Shown here piece after piece: positions 19,296-28,298 of a stretch of DNA of 64,000 bases; the stretch's first letter is position 1; each line of letters starts with the position of its first letter. Source of the DNA: Pseudomonas sp. B21-015. Its GTDB lineage: Bacteria > Pseudomonadota > Gammaproteobacteria > Pseudomonadales > Pseudomonadaceae. Below the pieces are notes generated by a model, which saw nothing but the letters and a program-made list of their open reading frames with translations, did no database searches and was not told the origin of the DNA. Made by a program: the position numbers and the translations under genes. Location: positions 6,510,001 through 6,574,000 of the forward strand of contig NZ_CP087196.1 in the NCBI RefSeq assembly GCF_024749285.1, in the 5' to 3' direction.

Positions 19296-19370
19296 ATCGC
19301 GAGCAGGCTCGCTCCCACATTTGATCTGTGGCGTTCACAAAACCAATGTGGGAGCGAGCCTGCTCGCGAT
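19296..19370. repeat. REP-type inverted repeat between convergent genes
   Basis: Arms of about 26 bases (core GCGAGCAGGCTCGCTCCCAC) at 19296-19322 and 19345-19370 are inverted copies around a short spacer. This is a widespread Pseudomonas REP element. It separates the convergent lpd and Lrp genes and may serve as a bidirectional terminator. Confidence 0.85.
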
Positions 19371-19384
19371 GCAGTCGACTCGGT

Positions 19385-19858
19385 CTAAAGCGGCAAATGC
19401 TCCAACGGCAGTGCCCCTGGCGTCTTCACCGTGTGAATCGCAAAGTTGCTGCGAATGTCGCTCACACCCGGCAATTTCAGCAGTCGCCCGGTGAGAAACC
19501 GGTCATAGGCGCGTAAATCCGGCACCACCACTTGCAACAGAAAATCAGACTCCCCTGACACCAGGAACGCCGAAATCACCTCAGGCAATGTCGTCACGGC
19601 CAGGCGAAAGGCTTCGGCCTGTTCATCGTTATGCCGTTCGACCTTGACCCCGACAAACACCGTCAGCCCAAGGCCCACTTCATCCCGATCCAGATTGGCC
19701 TGATAGCCGCGAATCACGCCCGCCTCTTCCAGCATCCGTACTCGACGCAAACAGGGCGAGGCGGACAGGCCGATCTCGTCGGCCAATTGCACGTTGCTCA
19801 GGCGTCCGTCCCGTTGCAGTGCCGCGAGAATCTTGCGGTCGTAGGCGTCCAGTTTCAT
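19385..19858 (-). CDS. Lrp/AsnC family transcriptional regulator
   Basis: A 157-residue regulator. The N-terminal helix-turn-helix (about 5-50, LSNVQLADEIGLSASPCLRR) is typical of the family, followed by a RAM ligand-binding domain (about 65-150). It is divergent from a LysE-type exporter gene with about 145 bases between them, and probably regulates that amino-acid exporter. The effector is unknown. Confidence 0.92.
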   Translation of the reverse strand: MKLDAYDRKILAALQRDGRLSNVQLADEIGLSASPCLRRVRMLEEAGVIRGYQANLDRDEVGLGLTVFVGVKVERHNDEQAEAFRLAVTTLPEVISAFLVSGESDFLLQVVVPDLRAYDRFLTGRLLKLPGVSDIRSNFAIHTVKTPGALPLEHLPL

Positions 19859-20003
19859 GGCTTGGCAGATCCTGACTGTTCGATCATCACAAAGTGGCAG
19901 GTTATGCCAAATATTTAAGCTTTAGAAGCTGACTACGCAACCACCTGCCCTGCCCCTCGGCCGTAGACTGACCTCACCAAATCGACAACGAACGGGGTGC
20001 AAC

Positions 20004-20633
20004 GTGGCAGAACTCTGGCTGTTTTTCGTGGCGTTGACAGTGGTTTACCTATTGCCCGGCCCGGATATGATTCTGCTGTTGCAGACCGGCGCGCGTCAGG
20101 GCAAAGGCGCGGCGCTGGCCACGGCGTTGGGGCTGGGCGTGGCACGCGGTTGTCATGTGGCCTTGGCGGCGTTGGGTTTGGCGGCGTTGTTCAAGACGGC
20201 CCCCTGGACTTTTGATGTGGTGCGCCTGGCCGGGGCCGCGTACCTGCTGTGGATCGGCATTCAGTGCCTGCGCACCACGATGCTGCCGAGCTTGAACGGT
20301 GCAGGCGCCACGACTGAAAAACCGCATTGGCGCGAGGCGATCCACCGCGGTTTGCTAACCAACCTGCTCAACCCCAAGGCACTGTTGTTCTGCTCGGTGC
20401 TGCTGCCGCAGTTCATTGAGCCTCACGCCGGACCAGTACTCGGGCAATTTGCAACGCTGGGCATGATGCTGGTCGGCGTCGGGTTGTTGTTCGACAGTGC
20501 TTATGCGCTGGTCGGCGCCGCACTGGGCCGTTGGCTGCAACGCAGTCCATCGGCCCAGCGGGTACAGCAGTGGTTGTTCGGCAGCCTGCTGATCGGCTTC
20601 GCGGTGCGGCTGACCTTTGTGCAACAGGCTTGA
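20004..20633 (+). CDS. LysE family translocator
   Basis: A 209-residue inner-membrane protein with about six transmembrane segments and the LysE/RhtB signature near the N-terminus (YLLPGPDMILLLQTG). It probably exports an amino acid or derivative. The start is a GTG with GGGG upstream. Its divergent neighbour is an Lrp-type regulator, the classic pairing for such exporters. Confidence 0.9.
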   Translation: MAELWLFFVALTVVYLLPGPDMILLLQTGARQGKGAALATALGLGVARGCHVALAALGLAALFKTAPWTFDVVRLAGAAYLLWIGIQCLRTTMLPSLNGAGATTEKPHWREAIHRGLLTNLLNPKALLFCSVLLPQFIEPHAGPVLGQFATLGMMLVGVGLLFDSAYALVGAALGRWLQRSPSAQRVQQWLFGSLLIGFAVRLTFVQQA

Positions 20634-20636
20634 GCG

Positions 20637-22769
20637 TTACCGCGCTTTACGACGACGGCGACTGATCAGCAGCAACGCCGCCGCCGTGATCGCCACAATA
20701 GCGCCTACCTGCACCGGCTTCTTGTAAGGCCGCAACATCGAACGCGTAGCATCGGTGGCCTGGGTTACATAACGTTTGCTGGCGTTCTGAAAGTCGGGAT
20801 AAGGGCATTGGTGACCGAAGTTCACCGCCCAATCCACGTACGGCCCTTCTTTTACATACCGTTGATAGAAGGCACTTTCCTCTTCAAGGCTGGTGTTCCA
20901 CCCCGCCGCCGCACACAACACTGCCGCAAAAGCCTGGCTGGTATGAGGCAGATTATCGGCAGCACGACTGGCCAAAGCCGTTGCGATATAACGATAGTGA
21001 TAGCGCTGATCGGGTTGAGCGGCGCTGGCTTGCTGACGCTGGACTTCATCTTCAGCCACTAACGGACCGACCTCGAGCTCGCGGCTCTCAAGGCTGTAAT
21101 TACCGCCGAACGTGGCGTAATCCGGTGCCATCTCGTAGCCAAGAATCTCCATTCCCCATTGGCGTGCCGTCAAAGCCGCATTGAACAACGCCGCGGCACG
21201 TTTGGTCGGCCACCAGGCAGCGTCCGCCTCCTGACGCAACTGTCCATACGCCTTGGCCTTGTTCTGCAGATCGACGTTGTCGAAGTAAGCCGGTGCTTCG
21301 TCATAACGCCCTTCACGCAACAGGCGCCGCCCCAGCAGATTGCGCAGGCTCGCGGCCACTGGCAACGGCACATAATTGTCGCGATCCTGCTGGCTGAGCG
21401 CTGGCGGTGCCGGCACCTGAGTGTCGACGTACTGCTTGAGCTCATCGAGGGTCAGCACCCGCTCGGCAACCGTAGCCGCGTCGAACCAGTAGATGCCTTG
21501 GCTGCGATAGAGTTGATCGAAGGCTTGCAGATAATCCCCGCGTTGCAGGGCCAGGATCGCGCTTTCACCCTCGACCCGGCACTTGGGCTGGAGCGTTTCG
21601 TAATCCCAGTCCGGAGTCCGTCGTTCGCCCCAGGATTCGTTCTGCGGGAAGGCCTGGGCGGCCTTGGCATAGGCCGCCGCGGCAGCGTTTTTGTCGCCAT
21701 CACGCAACGCCAGTTTCGCCCGCAGCCACCACGCGAGGCCGCCGTCACCGGCCTGTTCGAGGAAGGCTTTGGCGCTGGCGTAATCGCCCTGTTGATAATT
21801 CATTGCCGCCAGGCGATCTGCGTTATCGAGACTGCCACGGGTGCTGGTTTGCAGCAGTTTGATCAGTTTCTGTTCGTTCGGCGGTTGATCACCGAATGAC
21901 CAGCCCAGTCGACTGATCAACGACGCCGTCACCAGTTGCTGCACCGCTTTGCCCTTGAGCACCTCGGCCAGTTGATCGTCAGGCATCGCCGCCAGATCGG
22001 CCATCAACAGCTTCAGCGAGGTGTAACCCACCGCCGAACCGTGGAGGTTCTGCGTGGCGTAGAGTTGGATGGCGTTGTTCCAGTCGCCAGCGGTGCGAGC
22101 CACTCGCGCTTCTTCGCCGAGGCTGGCGACACCCAGTTCCAACGGGTCGCTGAAGCCGTCAATGCTCAACTGACGAGTCTGCTCGAAGGCCTTTCGAGAT
22201 TGAGCCAGCAGGTCCGGGCCGGCACCCGCTTCTGAACTCATGGCGAACAGTGCCCGCCCCAACGAATAAGCCGCCCAGGTGCTGCGCAACGGGCGTTGAT
22301 CCGCCGGCAGCGCCAGCACTTTCTGAAAGTATTCGGCGGCCAAACCATGGTCACCGGCGTTGAACGCCACCGCGCCAGCCAGATAGAACGTGAACTCGGT
22401 CGGCAGATTCGCGCCTTGCTCTTCTACCTGACGGGCATCGGTCAGGCTGCGCAGCTGTTTCACCCGCGCTTGTTGCTCGGGCGTCAAACCGGCCTGTTCG
22501 GCGGTGTCGCGCTGACCGGTGTAATCGGGCGCATCGCCATAACCGTCCCCGGGAATGTTGGTGGCTGCGGTGACATTTTTCAGTCCCGCGATGGCATGCC
22601 CGAGGCGGTTGATCTCAAGGTTGAAGTTGCCTTCCGGCAGTTCCGCCAGCGACTGGTCACGGTTGTCCAGCAGGCGCATGGGGAAGTCCGGCCCGCAGGC
22701 CAGCACCGAACCCAACGGCAGGCTGAGGCTCAGGCAAAGCACATGGCGGGGCCAGTTACGGGTGAACAT
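20637..22769 (-). CDS. exported TPR-like protein of unknown function
   Basis: About 710 residues. A signal peptide with a Cys near cleavage (SLPLGSVLACGPDFP) suggests export and possibly lipid attachment. The middle carries helical tetratricopeptide-like repeats (AAEYFQKVLALPADQ, AKAFLEQAGDGG, AAAAYAKAAQAFP), and the C-terminus has a transmembrane helix followed by SRRRRKAR. The start at 22769 is preferred because AAGGAGG precedes it. It overlaps the upstream DUF3142 gene by 14 bases and both probably form one operon. No enzyme motif is visible. Confidence 0.75.
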   Translation of the reverse strand: MFTRNWPRHVLCLSLSLPLGSVLACGPDFPMRLLDNRDQSLAELPEGNFNLEINRLGHAIAGLKNVTAATNIPGDGYGDAPDYTGQRDTAEQAGLTPEQQARVKQLRSLTDARQVEEQGANLPTEFTFYLAGAVAFNAGDHGLAAEYFQKVLALPADQRPLRSTWAAYSLGRALFAMSSEAGAGPDLLAQSRKAFEQTRQLSIDGFSDPLELGVASLGEEARVARTAGDWNNAIQLYATQNLHGSAVGYTSLKLLMADLAAMPDDQLAEVLKGKAVQQLVTASLISRLGWSFGDQPPNEQKLIKLLQTSTRGSLDNADRLAAMNYQQGDYASAKAFLEQAGDGGLAWWLRAKLALRDGDKNAAAAAYAKAAQAFPQNESWGERRTPDWDYETLQPKCRVEGESAILALQRGDYLQAFDQLYRSQGIYWFDAATVAERVLTLDELKQYVDTQVPAPPALSQQDRDNYVPLPVAASLRNLLGRRLLREGRYDEAPAYFDNVDLQNKAKAYGQLRQEADAAWWPTKRAAALFNAALTARQWGMEILGYEMAPDYATFGGNYSLESRELEVGPLVAEDEVQRQQASAAQPDQRYHYRYIATALASRAADNLPHTSQAFAAVLCAAAGWNTSLEEESAFYQRYVKEGPYVDWAVNFGHQCPYPDFQNASKRYVTQATDATRSMLRPYKKPVQVGAIVAITAAALLLISRRRRKAR

Positions 22770-23949
22770 TCGAACCTCCTTGATCAATATTTGCGCAGCG
22801 TGCCCAACCGATGGCGCGCTGCCCGCCGGCCGGGATTCGACCGTCGCGCAGGCGGGTGAAGGTAAGCAGATCCGGGCGCTGTTGCAACGCATAACCGGCC
22901 AGCGCATCGGCACCCTCGCAGCCCCGCACCGCCAACGTCAGGCGTTCGGGCCAGGCACTGTCAAGGTTGCCTTGGTTGCTGACGCTGATGTCGTAGAGGC
23001 CGTCCTGCGCCGAGAGCTTCAGCCCCACGCGACTGTCGAGCGTATCGCCACGCGCCACAGCAACCAGCGTCGTCAGGCTCCAGGCCCGGCGATCATTGGC
23101 CAGGGGCAGGCGAAACCAGATCAGCCCGGCCAGATGGGCCGGCGGATCGGCGCGCAACTCGGCACCGAGCTTGCTCAGTTGCAGTGGATCCGCCATCAAC
23201 TCCCGGCGTTTGCCACCCCGCTCGATGGGCACTTCGCTTTCCACAACCGGCGCGCCACCGGCCCCCGGCAACAGCGCCACGCCATAAGCCGGCAGCGCCA
23301 GATAAAACGGTTTCGAGGTGATACGGCTCCAGGCCTTGGCCCACTGTCGGGCCTGATCCGGGTCGAACAGCCCACGCCGTGGATCGCTCACCGCATGCAC
23401 CTGCAAGACGCTGCTGTCGACCGTCGCCAGCAGCGCCGGCAACTCAGGGCTGTCGAGCCAGGCCGGCAACGCGGTGATGCTCAGCGGCAAGGAAGCCGGC
23501 AGGTCGGCGCGCAAATGCGTGAGAAATTCGCGGTAGGCCGGTAGCCGGGCGTTACCCGCATCGTGGTCGATTTCCACACCGGAGAGGACCAGCCCCTGCC
23601 CTTGCCAATCACTGAGCACTTGCTGGATTTGCGCCGTGACCTCGTCCTGATCCAGCCCCTTGAGCTGGCCATCCAGACGAATCACCGCAATCAGCGGTCG
23701 ACCATCACGCTTGAGCCGCGCCGGATCGATCCGCGCCCGGCTCCAACCGGCCTGCGGAAATGCCTGCAAGGCCAGCACGCGCAAGCTCGAGAAGTCGGCG
23801 CGGCTGTCGCGCAGCGCGGCGTCATGGGCCGACGTCCATTGGCGCTGCCAGACATAGAGTTGCTGATCGAGCGGTGGCGCGTCCGGTCGCTCGCAACCGC
23901 TGAGCAACAGCAATGCGGCAAGCAAGGCCGACAGACGAATGAAAAACAC
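22756..23949 (-). CDS. DUF3142 domain lipoprotein
   Basis: A 397-residue protein with a lipobox (LLLLSGC, about residue 19) and a TIM-barrel-like body resembling glycoside hydrolase-type DUF3142 proteins. An acidic motif GVEIDHDAG (about 150) could hold a catalytic or binding acid. It is coupled to the downstream TPR-like protein. The pair may act on surface polysaccharide or protein, but no function is established. Confidence 0.75.
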   Translation of the reverse strand: MFFIRLSALLAALLLLSGCERPDAPPLDQQLYVWQRQWTSAHDAALRDSRADFSSLRVLALQAFPQAGWSRARIDPARLKRDGRPLIAVIRLDGQLKGLDQDEVTAQIQQVLSDWQGQGLVLSGVEIDHDAGNARLPAYREFLTHLRADLPASLPLSITALPAWLDSPELPALLATVDSSVLQVHAVSDPRRGLFDPDQARQWAKAWSRITSKPFYLALPAYGVALLPGAGGAPVVESEVPIERGGKRRELMADPLQLSKLGAELRADPPAHLAGLIWFRLPLANDRRAWSLTTLVAVARGDTLDSRVGLKLSAQDGLYDISVSNQGNLDSAWPERLTLAVRGCEGADALAGYALQQRPDLLTFTRLRDGRIPAGGQRAIGWARCANIDQGGSNVHP

Positions 23950-23966
23950 AATGAACCCTCATCCTC

Positions 23967-24086
23967 TGTGGCGAGGGAGCTTGCTCCCGCTCGGCTGCGC
24001 AGCAGTCGAAAATGCAGCCAATGTGGTGTGTCTGATGAAATGAGGGGCTGCTTCGCAGCCCAGCGGGAGCAAGCTCCCTCGCCACA
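23967..24086. repeat. REP-type inverted repeat pair
   Basis: TGTGGCGAGGGAGCTTGCTC at 23967 onward and its inverted copy ending at 24086 (AGCGGGAGCAAGCTCCCTCG) frame about 70 bases that contain a second small hairpin (GGCTGC...GCAGCC). This is a typical Pseudomonas REP doublet between the methyltransferase stop and the DUF3142 start. Confidence 0.85.
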
Positions 24087-24113
24087 ATTGATCTATTACG
24101 AATTCCCGGCAGC

Positions 24114-24953
24114 CTACTCAGCCATCGGCTTGCGAGCAATGATCACCTGACTTTTCGCCACGACCGCGTCCAGCGCCCGTTTGATCTGCGCGCCCCGTGG
24201 CGAGGACAGAACGGCCTGCCAGGTGTCGGCCCAATGGTTGAGCAACGGGTGGTCGGCGTTGCTGAAATCGACCTTGGCTTCCCAGAACAACAGCATCCAC
24301 ATCGACCAATAGAACCCGTACTGGCTGTGACTGATGACTTCCAGGCCAGCGTCGCTGACCATCGACTTGAACTGCTCTTCGCTGATGATGCGAATGTGGT
24401 TGGGCTTCTGGAAATACTCAGGCGCGGCGATGTCTTTTTGCAGGTCTTCGGAACTCGGGTGCGGAACACTGAGCAAATACAGTGCCCCGGGCTTGCCGAC
24501 CCGCACCAGTTCGGCAAGGAACTGCGCCGGATCGTCGACGTGTTCGATGACTTCGGTGGACACCACCCGGGTCGCGGTCGCGTCGGCAATCGGCAGCGGG
24601 TTGCAGTCCGTGACGTGGCACTCGACGCCCCGCGCCGGCGTGTCGCTCAGGCGCTGACGAGTTGCTTCGACCTTGGCCGCGTCAATGTCGGCAATGATGA
24701 TCTTCGCGCCGCGCATGCCGCAAAAATGCACGTTGCCCCCGTCGCCGCAGCCCACGTCCAACAGCGTGTCCTCGGGGCTGACCGGGAAACCTGTGAACAG
24801 CTCGCCGGTTTGCTGGTTGAACCAGCCACTGAGCATCGCGTCGTGCAGACCGAGCATGTACGGGTCGACCTTGTCGGATACCGATGGTGCTGGCGTCAGC
24901 GGCTGCGCGGCAGCGGGCGTGCCCGCCGTGAGTTTCTTCAAAAGGCTCAGCAT
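24114..24953 (-). CDS. class I SAM methyltransferase of the common polysaccharide antigen region
   Basis: A 279-residue methyltransferase with motif I LLDVGCGDGGNVHF (about residue 65) and the downstream acidic and VSTEVIEHVDDP segments. It is paralogous to the methyltransferase at 26098-26997, with which it shares GLHDAMLxGWF, EYFQKPNH-like and KSQVIIARKPM segments. It overlaps the acyltransferase gene by 7 bases. The set of two glycosyltransferases, two methyltransferases and an acyltransferase matches PA5455-PA5459 of P. aeruginosa, needed for full common polysaccharide antigen. It probably methylates rhamnose. Confidence 0.85.
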   Translation of the reverse strand: MLSLLKKLTAGTPAAAQPLTPAPSVSDKVDPYMLGLHDAMLSGWFNQQTGELFTGFPVSPEDTLLDVGCGDGGNVHFCGMRGAKIIIADIDAAKVEATRQRLSDTPARGVECHVTDCNPLPIADATATRVVSTEVIEHVDDPAQFLAELVRVGKPGALYLLSVPHPSSEDLQKDIAAPEYFQKPNHIRIISEEQFKSMVSDAGLEVISHSQYGFYWSMWMLLFWEAKVDFSNADHPLLNHWADTWQAVLSSPRGAQIKRALDAVVAKSQVIIARKPMAE

Positions 24954-26101
24954 GAGGTGGCTCCAGAGGATGGAAGGGCTGATCGGGACGCACGCAAGCG
25001 TTGCACCAGACGGGCACCCCGGTTGCGCATGGGTAGCTCGATGAATCGGTAGTTGAGTTCGCTCAGCAGCACGATCAGGGGCAGGGCGCAAAACAGCGCC
25101 AGTGCCGGCTGCGTCGCCACGTCCTGCGAACCGCCGGGCGCGAAACGAAACAAGCCTTCGCGCACGGCAAAAAACGCCGGGATGTGAATCAGGTAGATGC
25201 CATAGGACCGGGCGCCCAACCACACCAGTAGTTGTTTGAGCTTGCCCTTGGGCAGCAGGTAATCGCGATTGTAGGAAGCGATCCACACCAGCACCGCGCA
25301 CAGCAAGGCAAGTGCTCCCGTCCGGTAACTCGCCAGATTGAACGGTGGACTCGCCATCACGCTCAACACCGCCGCCACACCGATCAGCATCAACGGGCCT
25401 GCCCAACGGCGGCTCAACAACCGCGGCTCCCAAACCAGATAACTCGGCCTTGAGCTCCACATCGCCAGCAACACGCCCAGTGCCAGGGCGTCGGTCCTGA
25501 TGCTCATCAACAAGGCCGAGCGCCAGGTAAACAGCTGCACGGCAACCAAGGCCAGCAACACCCATATCAAGCGCTTGCGGCAAGCGAGGATCAGTAACGG
25601 CAGCAGCAGGTAGAACTGTTCTTCAAGGGACAGGCTCCAGTAAACGAAGCTGGCGCCGTATTCGAAATTCATGAAACTTTCGGCAAACCGAAAATTGGCA
25701 AACTGCAGAAAGCCAGCCAGCGTCGCCTGCAGATTGGCCTGCACCGTGCCAAAGGCGCCCGACTGGTTGAACAACAGCGCACCCGACAACATCAGCAGCA
25801 ACCACAACCAGGCGGATGGCAACAGACGAAAGGCCCGGCGAACCCAGAAATCGCGGGTTTCCTGCCAAAAGGCCTGCGGTGTCCGGCATCCACGCAGCAG
25901 CGGAATCAGGCCACGGGCAATCACAAACCCCGAGATGACGAAAAACAGATCCACGCCCCACCAGAGTTGCCCGTAGTCCATGCCCGACTCGAAGCCCGGC
26001 AGCCCCCCCGGAAACGGCACGCTTTGCAGGTGATGCACCACCACGCCAAGCACGGCGATCCCGCGCAACAACTCGATATCGAGGATCCGTCGACTGCTCA
26101 T
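24947..26101 (-). CDS. acyltransferase family membrane protein (OafA/YrhL type)
   Basis: A 384-residue acyltransferase-3 protein with about ten transmembrane segments. The N-terminal DIELLRGIAVLGVVVHH and WWGVDLFFVISGFVI are diagnostic. Such proteins O-acetylate surface sugars from the cytoplasmic acyl-CoA pool. It lies between two paralogous methyltransferase genes with overlapping ends, so it is probably part of an O-antigen modification operon (PA5458-like). Confidence 0.9.
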   Translation of the reverse strand: MSSRRILDIELLRGIAVLGVVVHHLQSVPFPGGLPGFESGMDYGQLWWGVDLFFVISGFVIARGLIPLLRGCRTPQAFWQETRDFWVRRAFRLLPSAWLWLLLMLSGALLFNQSGAFGTVQANLQATLAGFLQFANFRFAESFMNFEYGASFVYWSLSLEEQFYLLLPLLILACRKRLIWVLLALVAVQLFTWRSALLMSIRTDALALGVLLAMWSSRPSYLVWEPRLLSRRWAGPLMLIGVAAVLSVMASPPFNLASYRTGALALLCAVLVWIASYNRDYLLPKGKLKQLLVWLGARSYGIYLIHIPAFFAVREGLFRFAPGGSQDVATQPALALFCALPLIVLLSELNYRFIELPMRNRGARLVQRLRASRSALPSSGATSC

Positions 26102-26997
26102 GGCAGCGTCCCGGCTTTTGAGCCGCTCGTCATGGGTTTGCGCGCAATGATCACCTGGCTCTTGGGCATGAACTGATCGAGCATCTGCTTGATCGCCAGG
26201 CCATCAGGTTGCGCCAGCAGGTCTTGCCAGGTTTTCGCCCAGCTCTCCATCAGCGGCGGATACGGCGCCTGAATCCGATCCCGCACCGCGCCGCCCAGGT
26301 CGCGCCCGGCCGCGCGCTCGCTGGCCCAGAAGAAGATCATGCCCATCACCCAGAAAAACCCGGTGGCCTGGCGATGTTCGATCACCAGACTGGCGCCCTC
26401 CACCAGCGCGGCGAAGCGTTCCGGGGTAAAAATCTGTACGTGATTGGGTGACTGGAAATAGCTGGCCGGCGCGATACCCTGCTGCAAGTGCTCGCCCACC
26501 GGTGCCGGCACGCTGAGCAGATACTGCGCACCGGGACGACCCATGCGCACCAGCTCGGCCATGAACGGCTCGGGCCGGTCGATGTGTTCGAGCACTTCCA
26601 TGCACACCACTTTGCTCGCGCAACCATCGGCCAGCGGCAACGGCAGGCTATTGCTGACCAGCCCCAGTCCTGGCTTGTCCGTCTGCACTTCCACTTGCCG
26701 GGCCAGGTCACGGACCTTGTCGTGTTCACTGTCGGTAAAAATCACCGACGCGCCCTGACGCACCGCAAACAACGTCGCAACGCCTTCGCCGCAACCGACA
26801 TCCAGCAAGGTGTCGTTCGCGGTGATGGCAAAGCCCTTGAGCAGTTCACCGCTGTCGCCCGAAAACCAGCCGTCGAGCATGGCGTCGTGCAAGCCGACAT
26901 CTCGCGGCGACACGCTGCCTTGCGCCACCGGTGCCGGCACAGGCACCGGTTCGGGTTTTGTCGCCGGACGCAGCCAACTCATCAATGCGCGGATCAT
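26098..26997 (-). CDS. class I SAM methyltransferase, paralogue of the gene at 24114
   Basis: A 299-residue methyltransferase with motif I LLDVGCGEGVATLFA and VCMEVLEHIDRPEPF. It shares the N-terminal GLHDAMLDGWFSGDSGELL and C-terminal KSQVIIARKPM with the second methyltransferase of this operon, indicating duplication. A Pro/Val-rich segment (PEPVPVPAPV) links a short N-terminal helix to the domain. It is translationally coupled to genes on both sides and probably modifies the rhamnan O-chain. Confidence 0.85.
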   Translation of the reverse strand: MIRALMSWLRPATKPEPVPVPAPVAQGSVSPRDVGLHDAMLDGWFSGDSGELLKGFAITANDTLLDVGCGEGVATLFAVRQGASVIFTDSEHDKVRDLARQVEVQTDKPGLGLVSNSLPLPLADGCASKVVCMEVLEHIDRPEPFMAELVRMGRPGAQYLLSVPAPVGEHLQQGIAPASYFQSPNHVQIFTPERFAALVEGASLVIEHRQATGFFWVMGMIFFWASERAAGRDLGGAVRDRIQAPYPPLMESWAKTWQDLLAQPDGLAIKQMLDQFMPKSQVIIARKPMTSGSKAGTLP

Positions 26998-28298
26998 GCC
27001 TCGGGGGTTTCCACGGCGGACGCAGTGCAGGGTTCGAACAGCCGGGCCAAAAATCCTTTCAGTCGCTGTTCAGCGGTTGCCTGGCTGCAGAAGTTCTGCA
27101 GGCTGGCCACCGCGTGGGTGGACATCCTTGCATAGCGTTGCGGGTCGTCCCGGGCCACGTCATAGCTGGCCCGATAGGCCGTGCATAACGAGGCCCAACT
27201 GGTGATGTAACGCAGGGTGCGAAACGCCTTGCGCGGGTCATGGGGCCAGGCCGTCAGCTCATCCGTGGAGTCGATGAGGAAAGCATTGTCGGCGTCCAGG
27301 TAATCGATCATCGCCGTGGTGCGCGGTGCCACCGCCGGTTTGCCGCACGACATGAATTCCATCAGTGGCAGGCACTGGCCCTCGCCGTAAGAAGTGTTCA
27401 CCACGTAGCTGGTTGCTTGCACCAGACGCTCGTAGTCCGCATCCGCGAGGTAGCCGTAAATCAGCACGATGCGGCAGCGATAGGACTGGTTTTTGTACAA
27501 ATGGTGAAGGATATCGGTCAGCGCTTCTTCGGCATCGTGATGCGTCAGTTTGAGCACCAGCGTTGCGTCTTCTACTTCGCGGAAAGTCACGCAGAAGGCA
27601 CTGAGCATGTCTTCCCAATTCTTGCGCCCGTCGCCGGGGTTGAACACCGACGTGTAGATCACACCGTCGAGCACCAGCTCTTGTTCACGGACGGGCGCCT
27701 GAAAGTCGATGCCCTTGCCGGCACGCAAATGCGCAGGCCCAAAGGCTCGCAGATCAAGTTGACGACTGTCGGCCAGCAAACCTTTGATCTTCAAGCGCAC
27801 CTGGCAGGCCAATGGCTGACGCTGCAATTGCGCACCACGTTCGGCAAAGCGATCCCACACCGGCGCCGGTACCGCGACGATCGGATAGTCGGCGCCCATG
27901 GCTTCGCGCACGGCATTGACGGTGTAGCTGGAATGGGTGATTGCCGCACCGCACGCACGCAACACGGTGCGCCAGTCATTACGCGGCTCGCCGGCGAACG
28001 GTTCGTTGGGAATGGTGCTGAATTCCCAGGCAAACACCGCCAGGGTCGGACAGGCGAAATGCACAGGCGTGCGATGGGGCGGCGAGAACGACAGGAACAC
28101 GCAATCTTCGCCACGGGCCAGGCAGTCGAGGTACAGGGCATCGACTTCGGTTTGCGGGTCGCTGACTTCCACCACCCGACCCAGTCGCTCCAGCACCGGC
28201 CGATACTCCTTGAGCACGAAGTAGTAGCTGTACTCCGAACGGCCCAGGTTCTGGGCAATGGTGCGCTGGTTGGTTTCCGAATGAATGATGATCAGCAT
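26994..28298 (-). CDS. glycosyltransferase of the common polysaccharide antigen region
   Basis: A 434-residue GT-B type glycosyltransferase. The C-terminal half has SVFNPGDGRKNW and a nucleotide-sugar binding region with EGQCLPLMEFMSCGKP (about 330), resembling the family-1/4 E-x7-E motif. The first 30 residues, including LGRSEYSYYFVLKEYRPVLE, are nearly the same as in the next gene, so the two are tandem duplicates. It corresponds to PA5455/PA5456. It probably adds sugars to the rhamnan chain or its modified end. Confidence 0.85.
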   Translation of the reverse strand: MLIIIHSETNQRTIAQNLGRSEYSYYFVLKEYRPVLERLGRVVEVSDPQTEVDALYLDCLARGEDCVFLSFSPPHRTPVHFACPTLAVFAWEFSTIPNEPFAGEPRNDWRTVLRACGAAITHSSYTVNAVREAMGADYPIVAVPAPVWDRFAERGAQLQRQPLACQVRLKIKGLLADSRQLDLRAFGPAHLRAGKGIDFQAPVREQELVLDGVIYTSVFNPGDGRKNWEDMLSAFCVTFREVEDATLVLKLTHHDAEEALTDILHHLYKNQSYRCRIVLIYGYLADADYERLVQATSYVVNTSYGEGQCLPLMEFMSCGKPAVAPRTTAMIDYLDADNAFLIDSTDELTAWPHDPRKAFRTLRYITSWASLCTAYRASYDVARDDPQRYARMSTHAVASLQNFCSQATAEQRLKGFLARLFEPCTASAVETPEA